62,265 nucleotides of DNA from positions 1-62,265 of the forward strand of contig NZ_AP025323.1 in NCBI RefSeq assembly GCF_036492835.1, written 5' to 3'. The notes below the pieces were generated by a model, which saw only the letters and a list, made by a program, of their open reading frames with translations, made no database searches and was not told where the DNA came from. This DNA comes from Fulvitalea axinellae (GTDB taxonomy: Bacteria > Bacteroidota > Bacteroidia > Cytophagales > Cyclobacteriaceae). The position numbers were made by a program, and so were the translations under genes. Of the stretch, positions 53,847 to 62,265 are shown in pieces (within the stretch, counting starts at the first letter, position 1; each line of letters begins with the position of its first letter).

Positions 53847-55976
53847 TTATTTGTTCTCTATCTTTAGACCGAAATCTATTAGAGCCTCTTTGAATTCTTC
53901 GTCGGTCATGTTTTCGACGTTGGCTAGGTGGTATGTGGGGTGGGGCTGTATATCGTGCTCGGAATCGTCAAAATTAGCGAAGGTTGTTTCGCTGTCTTCT
54001 TTGGCTACGAATCCTTGTCCTAGGACGAGGCCTATTTTGGCGTAGTCGTTATAAAAGTATTCTTGGAGTAGCGGGATGATTTTGTGCTGGAGCGCCGTTT
54101 TGAAGTCTTGGAGGTTTTTGAGGTTGATCAGGTAGCTGTGTCCTATGGCGTGGTCTCGGTCGAGGAGGGCTTCGAGGCGTTTGTTGAGGGTGGTTAGAAA
54201 ATTGGTTAACGGTAGATCCATATTTAAGCGATCACCGAAGTCGCTTACGGCCCATTTTTTCCTTTCACCTTTATCTATCCCCATTTCCTCTATTTGACGG
54301 GTGATGCCGAGTTTGCTGTATAATGCGTCAGCTACTTCCCTGAAGTCTTTCCCGTACCAGTCCTCATCGGTTCTTTTAATGTTGTACTGATCATCATTCC
54401 AAAGTTTTACGATCTCTTCGGTCTGCTCTTCATTCAATAGGAGCTCTGGTCTTGGAGGCATTTCGATAAACTGGAAACGGCGCCGTAGGGCGGAGTCCAA
54501 GGCTTCGACACTGCGGTCGGCGGTATTCATGGTGCCTATGATGTGGAGATTTTTGGGTACGCCGAAGGGTTCTTTGCTGTAGGGCAGGGTGAGGGTGAGC
54601 TCCTCGGGGGCGCTGAGGCGTTTGTCGTCTTCGATCAGGGTAATGAGTTCGCCGAAGATGGCTGCTATGTTGCCACGGTTTATTTCGTCGATTATTAGGA
54701 CATGCGGAGTTTCTTTTTTGGTATTCTCTGAAACTAATCCTTTCTTATCTTTAAGGTATTCGATGATTCGTCTGGCGTAGGTAATGTTGTAAACCCCTTC
54801 TTCATTTCCCGTTTCAAAGAGCCTTTGGATTTTAGCGATATTAACGGGATACCACGGATTTTCCTTGGAACTATCTTGAGGTTGTACATGGAATACTTTA
54901 CCACCCCGATATGTGAGGCCAAAAGATGTCTGGCCATTTGGAATTTCCAGACCTTCCATTTTTTCAGTATTCAACAGTTCTTCTTTCAGGTTTGCTATTG
55001 TGGCTTCGAAGTTATTTTCTTCGGCTTGCGCTTTTGAGGCTATCGTCTTGAATATTCCGTCTTCAATATCGTAGGAAAGCTCTCCATTTTCGCTACTGGG
55101 CTTGATGCCTTCGACGAAGTCTTCATAGCTCATGCTTTGGTGGAAAGTGGTGAATACGATTTGGCCATTATCCAAGTATTCTTGAAAGCGTTTTTTGAGC
55201 TCAATCCTAACTTGTCTTTCAATTCCTTCTTCAGAGTCATTTTTGTTGGCCTTTTTCAGATCGGACTTTATTTTCCGTATTAGTTCTTTCTCTGAGATGT
55301 TCTGAATTATTGCCAAGGCTTTGTTTATGGTATTGTACGTTTTCCCAGTGCCGGGAGGGCCGTAGAGGATTTGGTTGAGGGGATGGTGGGATGTTTTCAT
55401 TTTTCTAACGCTCTCTAAAAATTTATCTCTTATACTGTTCGTCTTTACTAGCATTTTCTGAAACTCTGCCTCACTGATCAGGTACTGATCTGTAAGCTTA
55501 TGTTTCTTGAGTAATTCGTGTACTGTCGGAAGGGTTGTGTTGATGAAAACCTTAAGGTTTTGCAGATAGTCTAGACCCTTGTATTTTCCTTTTCCGAAAA
55601 AGTTTTTGGGGTCTATCTCAATGTTTAATCGCTTGGCTAGCTCGGTGTGGAAGTCAGTATCTTCCGGACTCATTCCCCCTTTAAAAGAAATCTCGATGTA
55701 ATTATTGATTAGATCCCCTGTTTCCTGATCAAAGTTCAAGACAAATCCGATAGTCTGGATTTTTCTGTCTTGGTCCCCTTTTTTAAAAAAACCGATATAA
55801 ATGTAGTTCGATCCCTGAAACCAGAAACCTTTCTCTAAACGCTTCTCTTTTGAACGTGAACTGTCCTGTTTTCTAAGAGAGAAAGTGAAATCAGGGTTCT
55901 CGGTCTTGTAATCGAGTAGGTATTGAAGTATCTCTTCGCTGATTATAGCGATTCTTCGGTTAAGGGTATCACTCAT
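53847..55976 (-). CDS. mcrB: McrB-type GTPase of a modification-dependent restriction system
   Basis: A 709-residue AAA+ protein. The N-terminal 190 residues are a DNA-recognition part (TENPDFTFSLRKQDSSRSKE at the start, then a domain with IEISFKGGMSPEDTDFHTEL). The motor has Walker A LYGPPGTGKTYNT (about residues 203-215), Walker B HVLIIDEINRGNIAAIFGEL, and MNTADRS, the NTAD-type sensor of McrB that sets GTP use. The Arg finger is in SALRRRFQF. It finds modified cytosine and drives McrC. The N-terminal part varies among relatives, so the exact modified base cannot be told. Confidence 0.93.
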   Translation of the reverse strand: MSDTLNRRIAIISEEILQYLLDYKTENPDFTFSLRKQDSSRSKEKRLEKGFWFQGSNYIYIGFFKKGDQDRKIQTIGFVLNFDQETGDLINNYIEISFKGGMSPEDTDFHTELAKRLNIEIDPKNFFGKGKYKGLDYLQNLKVFINTTLPTVHELLKKHKLTDQYLISEAEFQKMLVKTNSIRDKFLESVRKMKTSHHPLNQILYGPPGTGKTYNTINKALAIIQNISEKELIRKIKSDLKKANKNDSEEGIERQVRIELKKRFQEYLDNGQIVFTTFHQSMSYEDFVEGIKPSSENGELSYDIEDGIFKTIASKAQAEENNFEATIANLKEELLNTEKMEGLEIPNGQTSFGLTYRGGKVFHVQPQDSSKENPWYPVNIAKIQRLFETGNEEGVYNITYARRIIEYLKDKKGLVSENTKKETPHVLIIDEINRGNIAAIFGELITLIEDDKRLSAPEELTLTLPYSKEPFGVPKNLHIIGTMNTADRSVEALDSALRRRFQFIEMPPRPELLLNEEQTEEIVKLWNDDQYNIKRTDEDWYGKDFREVADALYSKLGITRQIEEMGIDKGERKKWAVSDFGDRLNMDLPLTNFLTTLNKRLEALLDRDHAIGHSYLINLKNLQDFKTALQHKIIPLLQEYFYNDYAKIGLVLGQGFVAKEDSETTFANFDDSEHDIQPHPTYHLANVENMTDEEFKEALIDFGLKIENK

Positions 55977-56433
55977 GTTTTATTATTCAGATCTGTGGGA
56001 CTGGCAAGGTTGGAACCTTGCGGTATGGGTGGTCACCAGGCTAGAGCCCGGCGACAGCAGATGTATTTTGGTCCGCCCAGAAGCCGATGTTTGCCGTTAG
56101 CATCCGGGGAAAAAGTTTATGGGTTGCCCGTTTTTTGGAGGCTAGGGACTTGAGGGTCAATTTATGTTTATATTTTAATTATAACAAGTGTTTTCTGCTC
56201 TGCTTCGGCAGGACCGATGTGTACAGCCCTGTGTCCCTACATGACCATTCTGGTGTCAGCCAAGGCATGCCATGGCTCTACGTTTATGATCGATCTGTAG
56301 GGGTTTCGGGCCAATTATTTTTTTGTGATACCGGAGGGGGCGAAAGTTTTCGCTATTTTCGTTTTTTTGCGGTTTCGCCGTTTGGTGTCCGGCGCGTGGG
56401 CGCCGGCTTTTTCGGCGGGTATAATCTTGACTT
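55977..56433. other. Divergent gap between mcrB and hsdM, with R2 and worn R1 repeats
   Basis: An R2 copy at 56001-56055 (GGCAAGGTTGGAACCTTGC, then GGTCACCAGGCTAGAGCCCG) and a worn R1 (56244-56282, CAAGGCATGCCATGGCTCTA), preceded by another half-copy ACAGCCCTGTGTCCCTAC (56223-56240). A TATAATCTTG at 56420-56429 is just before the hsdM start and may be its promoter or leader. No gene is supported. Confidence 0.6.
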
Positions 56434-58020
56434 ATGACTTTACAACTGGACACGCTCGAATCCTGGCTGTGGGATTCGGCGGATATATTGCGCGGGAGCG
56501 TGGATTCATCGGATTTCAAAAACTACATCTTCGGTCTGCTTTTCCTGAAGCGCGCTTCGGACGTTTTTGACGAGGAGATAGAGACGCTGACGGAAGAGGA
56601 AGGCGATGGCTACGAATACGAGGACGCGTATGAGGACGTGCACTTCAAGATTCCGAAAGAGGCGCATTGGAAATACCTGATAGCCAAAGGGGAGAACATC
56701 GGGGAGGCTTTGGACAAGGCTTTCGCCTCGATTGAAGAGGAAAACGCCGCGCTGAAGATCGACGGCGTGCTGACGGCGGTGCATTTCGGCAACAAGGAAG
56801 TGCTGGGTGACGAGACCTTGCAACGCCTGCTGAATCACTTCAACAAATACAGCCTGCGCAACGCCGACCTCTACAAGCCGGACATGCTGGGCGACGCCTA
56901 CGAGTACCTGATCCGTATGTTCGCCGACGACGCCGGCAAAAAGGGAGGGGAATTCTATACGCCCCGCGGGGTGGTGAAGCTGATCGTGAACCTGCTTAAG
57001 CCGGAGCCGGGCAACAAGGTATATGACCCGACCTGCGGGAGCGGCGGTATGCTGATCGAGTCGGCGCGCTATATCAGCAAGCAGGAAGGCGGAAAGACTT
57101 CCGGCGGGCAGATCAACTGTTCGTTGAGCGGGCAGGAAAAGAACCTGGGCACTTGGGCGATCTGTAAGCTGAATATGATCCTGCACAACTATACGGACGC
57201 GGATATCCAGAAAGGCGATACGCTTGCCGATCCGAAGCACCGTGACGCCAATGACGACTTTATGCTTCAGGATCGTGTGATTGCTAATCCTCCCTTTTCT
57301 TTGAATAAATGGTGGAACCGTATCGAGACGAATCTGGCGAAGAAAGTCGATAAAAACGGGAAGGAAAAAGAAGTGGCTCCGAACTACAACAAGGAAGTTT
57401 CGGATCCTTATGGCCGTTTCCAATACGGAATTCCTCCGCGTGGCTACGCCGATTTGGCTTTTCTTCAGCACATGTTGACGATGCTCAAAACCGACGGACG
57501 TATGGGTGTCGTCTTGCCTCATGGCGTATTGTTCCGTGGTGGAGCCGAAGGAAAAATCCGTCAGCAATTGTTGGAAAATGACCTGATCGAAGCTGTGGTA
57601 GGATTGCCTTCCGCTTTGTTTTACAATACGGGAATTCCCGCTTCGATTATCATTCTGAATAAACAAAAGCAAGAACATCTCAAAGACAAGCTTATCATCA
57701 TCGATGGTTCGGAGCAGTACAAAGAAGGCAAGAACCAGAACGCACTGGAAAAGGAGCATGTAGACACGATCAGCGAATGGTTTGATACCTTCTATCTGAA
57801 TCAGGAAGCCGATGAAGAAAACAAATACGCGCGATTGGTCGAGCTGAAAGAAATCGCCGAGAATGATTATAACCTGAACATTGCCCGCTATATCGATACT
57901 TCAGAGCCGGAACCGGAGATCAATGTCAGCGAAGTCTTGCAGGACATCCAGCGCATCGAAACCGAAGAGGCACAGATCGATAGCAAATTGAAAGGATTTT
58001 TAAACGAATTGGGGTATTGA
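56434..58020 (+). CDS. hsdM: Type I DNA N6-adenine methyltransferase subunit HsdM
   Basis: A 528-residue methyltransferase. The start MTLQLDTLESWLWDSADILR is typical. Motif I DPTCGSGGML begins at residue 198 (SAM binding) and motif IV NPPF at 285 (adenine binding). It methylates the host site and forms the core of the restriction complex with HsdS and HsdR. The 5' half (to about 57280) is clearly GC-rich and the 3' half much less so, with other codon choices, as if the gene were a recombinant. It heads a six-gene operon; 22 bp to hsdS. Confidence 0.95.
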   Translation: MTLQLDTLESWLWDSADILRGSVDSSDFKNYIFGLLFLKRASDVFDEEIETLTEEEGDGYEYEDAYEDVHFKIPKEAHWKYLIAKGENIGEALDKAFASIEEENAALKIDGVLTAVHFGNKEVLGDETLQRLLNHFNKYSLRNADLYKPDMLGDAYEYLIRMFADDAGKKGGEFYTPRGVVKLIVNLLKPEPGNKVYDPTCGSGGMLIESARYISKQEGGKTSGGQINCSLSGQEKNLGTWAICKLNMILHNYTDADIQKGDTLADPKHRDANDDFMLQDRVIANPPFSLNKWWNRIETNLAKKVDKNGKEKEVAPNYNKEVSDPYGRFQYGIPPRGYADLAFLQHMLTMLKTDGRMGVVLPHGVLFRGGAEGKIRQQLLENDLIEAVVGLPSALFYNTGIPASIIILNKQKQEHLKDKLIIIDGSEQYKEGKNQNALEKEHVDTISEWFDTFYLNQEADEENKYARLVELKEIAENDYNLNIARYIDTSEPEPEINVSEVLQDIQRIETEEAQIDSKLKGFLNELGY

Positions 58021-58042
58021 TTTATCAACAAAAGAAAATCAA

Positions 58043-59314
58043 ATGACTAAAAATATAAATACAATCCCCAAAGGCTATAAACAAACTCCGATCGGGGTGA
58101 TTCCCGAAGAATGGGAAGTGGTGAAGTTGGGGGATATAGCTGATGTAAAAGGTGGAAAAAGATTACCTAAGGGCGAGAATTTAATTGAGAAAAGGACTAC
58201 ACATCCTTATATTCGAGTTGCAGATATGAAAGAAAATGGAATAGATGAAAATAATATTTTATTTGTTCCAGATCATGTTTATCCAAAAATAAAAAATTAC
58301 ACAATATCAAAAGGAGATATATATATTTCTGTAGCTGGAACTTTAGGGATTGTAGGATTAATATCAAAAACTTTGGATGGTGCTAATCTTACAGAAAATG
58401 CCGATAAGATAACAAATATAAAAATAGAAAATGATTTTTTATTATGGGTTTTAAAGTCTGAGTTAATTCAATCTATAATATCAAAAGAATCAACATCTAA
58501 TGCTCAACCAAAATTGGCTTTAGGAAGAATTAGAGAGTTTCTAATTCCAATTCCATCTTCTCCAGAACAACAAAAAATCGCTTCGATCCTAAGCACAGCC
58601 GATGAGAAGCTTCGCCAGATCGAGGAACAGATCACCCAGACCAAGGCACTCAAAAAAGGCCTTTCACAAAAGCTCCTTACCCGTGGCATCGGGCATACCA
58701 CATTCAAAGACTCCAAACTCGGAGAAATTCCGGAGAGTTGGGAGGTTGTGAAGTTAGGGGAAATATGTAAAGTGAATCAAGGATTACAGATTCCAATAAG
58801 TAAAAGGTATTTAGAAAATGGAAGAAATCGTTATGTATATATCACTAATCAATACATAAACAAGGCTTCTGATGATTTAGAGGTTCATTATATTGAGAAT
58901 CCTCCTAAGAATGTTATTTGTGAAGATGATGATATTTTAATGACAAGAACAGGAAATACTGGAATAGTAGTAACTAATCAATCAGGAGCATTTCATAATA
59001 ATTTTTTTAAAATTGATTTTGATAGAGATAAATTAACTAGAATGTATTTATACTATCAATTAACTAGTGATTTTTATCAAAATATTATAAAAATAAAGGC
59101 AGGTTTAACTACCATACCGGATTTAAATCATGGAGATTTTTATAGTATCCATTTATTTCTCCCCCCATTCCCCGAACAACAAAAAATCGCTTCCATTCTC
59201 GGAGAAGTGGATGCCAAGCTCGCCAAGTTGGAAGAGAAAAAGACCGCTCATCAGCAGTTGAAAAAAGGCCTTATGCAGGATTTGTTGACGGGCAAGAAAA
59301 GGGTGAGTGCGTAA
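58043..59314 (+). CDS. hsdS: Type I specificity subunit HsdS
   Basis: A 423-residue protein with two target-recognition domains (TRDs). Each opens with the same signature (PEEWEVVKLGDIADVKGGKR at 20-40, PESWEVVKLGEICKVNQGLQ at about 233) and is followed by a conserved helix (PEQQKIASILSTADEKLRQI; PEQQKIASILGEVDAKLAKL). The TRDs (58150-58560 and 58760-59165) are very AT-rich while the spacers between them have the GC level of hsdM. This fits TRD swapping between strains. It decides the bipartite DNA site, which cannot be read from the sequence. Confidence 0.95.
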   Translation: MTKNINTIPKGYKQTPIGVIPEEWEVVKLGDIADVKGGKRLPKGENLIEKRTTHPYIRVADMKENGIDENNILFVPDHVYPKIKNYTISKGDIYISVAGTLGIVGLISKTLDGANLTENADKITNIKIENDFLLWVLKSELIQSIISKESTSNAQPKLALGRIREFLIPIPSSPEQQKIASILSTADEKLRQIEEQITQTKALKKGLSQKLLTRGIGHTTFKDSKLGEIPESWEVVKLGEICKVNQGLQIPISKRYLENGRNRYVYITNQYINKASDDLEVHYIENPPKNVICEDDDILMTRTGNTGIVVTNQSGAFHNNFFKIDFDRDKLTRMYLYYQLTSDFYQNIIKIKAGLTTIPDLNHGDFYSIHLFLPPFPEQQKIASILGEVDAKLAKLEEKKTAHQQLKKGLMQDLLTGKKRVSA

Positions 59315-59338
59315 GGGATATTTTTGTAGATTAGGAAT

Positions 59339-60424
59339 ATGAACAAGATAGTGACCACATACTGCTTAAATCGATTTTCGATACATGACTATCATGGGAT
59401 AAAAGAGATAGTGATCGAAGATTTGCCCGACGCCTCACCCTGGATTTTTTTAACAGGGGAAAATGGTTACGGAAAGACACTGATTCTAAAGGCGCTCTCC
59501 GCAAAAATTGGCCGAAAGAAAGATGATTATCTCCCGAAAGAATCTAGAGTGGATTTAGAAATTAGGGAGTATAAAGGCAATGGTTTAAAGAAGTCTTTAA
59601 GTAAAGAGTGTGTCGCTTACGGCCCGCATAGGTTGAGTATGGCGGAAAGGATCAGTGACGATAGCCCTACGAACTTGAGGAGCCTGTTTGAATCAAGATC
59701 CGTATTGCGAGATATTGAGAAGGAAGGCTTAAGCCGTTGGTATTTCAATCAGAAAGAAAAATATCACGAGGCCGTTTCCATATTCAAACGCTTATTGCCC
59801 CAACTGGCGGAAGTACATGTAGACGACAATACCTATAAAATCACTTATAAAGAAAAAGATGAGTCGGGAAATATCATAGATGAAGCCCGTACTTTCCAAG
59901 AGCTTGCTTCCGGCTTCCAGAACATCATAGCGATGGTGGGGGATATATTGTTGCACTTTTCCGAAGCGATGACCAAGTCATTCAAAGGCTTTAATGAGTT
60001 GAAAGGTATCGTATTTATTGATGAGCTGGAGCTATACTTACATCCGAAGTTGCAGAAAAAATTGCCCGGATTACTGAGCGATATTTTTCCCCGCATACAA
60101 TTTATAGCGTCCACGCACAGCCCCATTCCACTGTTGGGGGCGCCGGAGCACAGCGTATTTTTGAAGGTTAATCGCACGAAGGAGGAGGGGATAACGGTGG
60201 AGAAACTAGACATCGACTTGAGTGAACTGTACATTGACAATGTGCTGAGTTCCCCGATATTCGGCTTCAATGAAATTCTCTCCACCAACCGTGACCCAAA
60301 GAAAAGAATTCGTACAAACCCTGATTACGAAGAAGTTTCATTTGAGAAAAAATTAGAAGACCGGCTTAAGAAATTAAGCGAAGAAGCTAATATTGACCCT
60401 AAAAAACTCTTCGGCGATGATTAA
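59339..60424 (+). CDS. Septu PtuA-like AAA ATPase (OLD/RecF type)
   Basis: A 361-residue ABC-type ATPase. Walker A GENGYGKT at about residues 40-47, a signature-like ASGFQNIIAMVGDI, Walker B GIVFIDELELYLHPKLQKKL and a His switch ASTHSP are clear. It stands directly upstream of an HNH gene overlapping by 8 bases, the arrangement of PtuA-PtuB in the Septu anti-phage system. Here the pair is nested between hsdS and hsdR, in the same operon. It should be cytoplasmic and act with the HNH nuclease on invading DNA. Confidence 0.85.
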   Translation: MNKIVTTYCLNRFSIHDYHGIKEIVIEDLPDASPWIFLTGENGYGKTLILKALSAKIGRKKDDYLPKESRVDLEIREYKGNGLKKSLSKECVAYGPHRLSMAERISDDSPTNLRSLFESRSVLRDIEKEGLSRWYFNQKEKYHEAVSIFKRLLPQLAEVHVDDNTYKITYKEKDESGNIIDEARTFQELASGFQNIIAMVGDILLHFSEAMTKSFKGFNELKGIVFIDELELYLHPKLQKKLPGLLSDIFPRIQFIASTHSPIPLLGAPEHSVFLKVNRTKEEGITVEKLDIDLSELYIDNVLSSPIFGFNEILSTNRDPKKRIRTNPDYEEVSFEKKLEDRLKKLSEEANIDPKKLFGDD

Positions 60425-61316
60425 GATAGAAAAGGATTTTGATCAGTTGCCAAGGACTTACCACACAAGAGGAAAAAATGCAATTTACAAGACGGTAAAG
60501 AAGCATGTACAAAATAGAAAATACGAGAAGACTTCCAGATACAGCAACGATTCCATTAAAAATAAATTAGAAGAACTGTATCACAATAAATGTGGCTTCT
60601 GTGAGTCTAAAATTAAGCATGTAGCTTCACTACAAGTGGAGCATTTTAGACCAAAATCTGAAGTTAAGGAGTCTTCTTCTCATCCGGGTTACTACTGGTT
60701 AGCTTTAGAATGGTCCAATTTATTATTGGCTTGCCCTGCATGTAATGGCGGTGGAGCTAAAGGAATCCATTTCCCTATCGCAGGAACTCGTGTGTTGAAT
60801 GAAAGTCCTATAGCAACAAAACCCAATGGAGAAGAATATTGGGATAGATCTCGTTCAAAAGCTGATCAATCACCATTGAAAGATGAAAAAGCCTTATTGA
60901 TTCATCCGGAGATTGATAATCCATCAGAGCACTTAACTTTTTCTTTGACTCATTTTTGTGAATTGGAAGGAATTACTCCAAAAGGTGAGACAACAAAAGA
61001 TGTTATAAAACTAAATAGAGACGAACTAGTCAAGACGCGTCAGGAATGGATTAATAAGTGGATTGACAATATGAATGCTATATTTTTACTTCTGTTGAGA
61101 AAAATAGATGATTCTGATTTCATTGACGAATTGGAAGAGCTTGTTTTCAAGCAATTTAACAAGCTAAAAGCAATGGATGACGTAAAGAAAGAATACACTT
61201 TCTGGCATCAACAGTTAATACTGAATTTTGAAACCTTACTACTTCCACAGTTCACACCCAAATTACAAGATTTAATAAAGTTTGCTTGGCAAAAGCATCA
61301 AGGAATAACCGTCTAG
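60417..61316 (+). CDS. Septu PtuB-like HNH endonuclease (TIGR02646-type)
   Basis: A 299-residue HNH nuclease. The zinc and catalytic core is CGFCESKIKHVASLQVEHFR, then WSNLLLACPACNGGG: two CxxC pairs and the His of VEHFRPKS. I chose ATG 60417 (MIKIEKDFDQLPRTYHTRGK), which overlaps the ATPase stop by 8 bases. The family pattern of KCGFCESK, VEHFRPKSE, NLLLACPACN and later LIHPEIDNPSEHLTF fits PtuB. It would be the cutting half of the pair. 27 bp separate it from hsdR. Confidence 0.87.
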   Translation: MIKIEKDFDQLPRTYHTRGKNAIYKTVKKHVQNRKYEKTSRYSNDSIKNKLEELYHNKCGFCESKIKHVASLQVEHFRPKSEVKESSSHPGYYWLALEWSNLLLACPACNGGGAKGIHFPIAGTRVLNESPIATKPNGEEYWDRSRSKADQSPLKDEKALLIHPEIDNPSEHLTFSLTHFCELEGITPKGETTKDVIKLNRDELVKTRQEWINKWIDNMNAIFLLLLRKIDDSDFIDELEELVFKQFNKLKAMDDVKKEYTFWHQQLILNFETLLLPQFTPKLQDLIKFAWQKHQGITV

Positions 61317-61343
61317 GTCAATCATTTTTTTAGAATAACAGAC

Positions 61344-62265
61344 ATGCACCAACCCGAATACACCGAATCAGAATTGCCGGCTATCGAACTTTTTCAGGCC
61401 TTGGGTTATGAATACAAACACGGACAAGACATCGTGCGGGAGGGCATCCACGAGGTATTGCTCAAGGACCGGTTGGAAGCTAGTATCCGGAGGCTGAATC
61501 CGTGGCTAGGGGAAAACCAGATAGGGCAAGCGGTCCGGGAGGTCAGTTTTCCTTCGTACGCCTCGCTGATGGAGGCGAACGAGTTTTTTTGGCACAAATT
61601 ACTTTGCCGGGACGAGGCCACCACGCAATTGGAGGACCGCGGTAACGGAAACCGCAAGCGGGACGTTCGTTATATCGATTTCGAAGACGCGGGGGGCAAC
61701 GACTGGCTGGTCGTCAACCAGATGAAGTTCAAGGGAGAGGGGGCCAACAGCGTTCCGGACCTGCTGGTTTACGTCAACGGATTTCCGATGGCCGTGCTGG
61801 AATGCAAGGCGCCGGGTGCCAAGGGGGCCATGGACCAGGCTATTGGGGACTTGGGCTATTACCAGAAGAATTCCGAACGGCTGTTCATTTACAATTTTCT
61901 GTGCGCGGGGCTTTGCAAGTGGCAAGCCCGGTACGGGGCCATCTCCTCGCCGTCGCAGTTTTACTCCCGTTACAGGCTGAAGGAACACGGCACGGTGGAG
62001 CGGGTTACGGGCAGAAGTAGCACGGAACAGGACGTACTGATTTATTCCTTGTTCCGGAAGGAATCGTTTTTGGATATTCTGCGCTACTTTACGCTTTTCG
62101 AGTTGGAGGAGGGACGGACGATCAAGAAGCTTCCCCGCTACCAGCAGGTGCGGGCTACGAACGAGGTGGTAGCGCATTTGCAAGAGAAAGACCGCGGGGG
62201 CGTGGTGTGGGCCACGCAGGGGTCCGGCAAGTCTTTGACCATGGCCTACGTGATACGGAAATTGC
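61344..62265 (+). CDS. hsdR: Type I restriction enzyme HsdR, N-terminal part (continues at base 1)
   Basis: The first 307 codons of the restriction subunit, starting at ATG 61344. The nuclease site is intact: Asp139 (SVPDLLVYV), then Glu153 and Lys155 (LECKAP), spaced as in PD-(D/E)xK. The helicase Walker A GSGKS is at 293-297, near the end. The window ends after one base of codon 308; the first two bases of the window complete it as Arg, and the downstream helicase motifs follow in order. I take both parts as one gene on a circular molecule. Confidence 0.95.
   Translation, partial: MHQPEYTESELPAIELFQALGYEYKHGQDIVREGIHEVLLKDRLEASIRRLNPWLGENQIGQAVREVSFPSYASLMEANEFFWHKLLCRDEATTQLEDRGNGNRKRDVRYIDFEDAGGNDWLVVNQMKFKGEGANSVPDLLVYVNGFPMAVLECKAPGAKGAMDQAIGDLGYYQKNSERLFIYNFLCAGLCKWQARYGAISSPSQFYSRYRLKEHGTVERVTGRSSTEQDVLIYSLFRKESFLDILRYFTLFELEEGRTIKKLPRYQQVRATNEVVAHLQEKDRGGVVWATQGSGKSLTMAYVIRKL

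Noticed and set aside
1-62265. Conjugation or mobilisation genes, integrase, tRNA or rRNA
   Set aside because: I looked for relaxase, coupling protein, Tra proteins, tyrosine or serine recombinases and RNA genes and found none that I could support.

Overview
The window looks like a complete circular plasmid of a Bacteroidota bacterium, opened inside a gene. The last base (62265) and the first two bases together form one in-frame CGT codon. This joins the N-terminal 307 codons of a type I restriction subunit HsdR (61344-62265) to its C-terminal part (1-2201) and gives a normal 1040-residue protein. The molecule also carries a Rep_3-type initiator with iterons, and ParA/ParB. Signs of Bacteroidota are the -7 boxes of the TAnnTTTG type, the large outer-membrane beta-barrel receptor, an Rhs core of the Bacteroidota kind, DUF2147, and the family starting MARQKGIIKIQGKIGG. 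A marine member of Cytophagales is a guess; no rRNA is present to settle it.

Layout, starting at the defence side. A rightward operon runs hsdM, hsdS, a Septu-like ATPase, a Septu-like HNH nuclease, hsdR and a YgjP-like metallopeptidase (56434 through the junction to 2871). Upstream, mcrB and mcrC point left (55976-52402). Before them lies a five-gene rightward block, 44716-52238: SWIM zinc finger, a partner of unknown function, VWA (CoxE-like), MoxR/YehL-type AAA+ and DUF5682. It matches the poorly understood YehLMPQ type of E. coli, here sitting in a defence island. This is the best candidate for an under-described system.

Other regions. 3.3-6.4 kb holds a Fic protein with a perfect operator palindrome, a frameshifted secreted nuclease and a small secreted protein. 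6.8-10.7 kb holds a DnaC-like helicase loader, a winged-helix protein, AT-rich DNA split by an IS4-family element, and a cluster of 13 GATC sites: a possible second origin. 12.9-15.7 kb holds an AraC regulator, an aldehyde dehydrogenase broken by a stop codon, and a DUF2147 protein. 16-23.5 kb is the replication and partition core (rep, two iteron types, parAB) plus a TPR protein. 23.7-28.4 kb holds YefM/YoeB, DprA and an orphan Rhs tip, followed by a lipoprotein gene of immunity type cut exactly by an ISAs1 element. 29.5-33.8 kb is an envelope operon with VanX- and VanW-like members. 33.9-38.9 kb encodes secreted and outer-membrane proteins. 39.4-44.2 kb is MarR plus lysine 2,3-aminomutase, a Na+/solute symporter and an acetyltransferase, the route to the osmolyte N-epsilon-acetyl-beta-lysine.

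Three families of short palindromic repeats are scattered around the circle, mostly directly after the 3' ends of genes. All copies I found read in the same direction. Several genes are broken by single-base shifts or stops, so either the plasmid is decaying in its accessory parts or the assembly has residual homopolymer errors. I saw no conjugation genes, tRNA, rRNA or CRISPR array.
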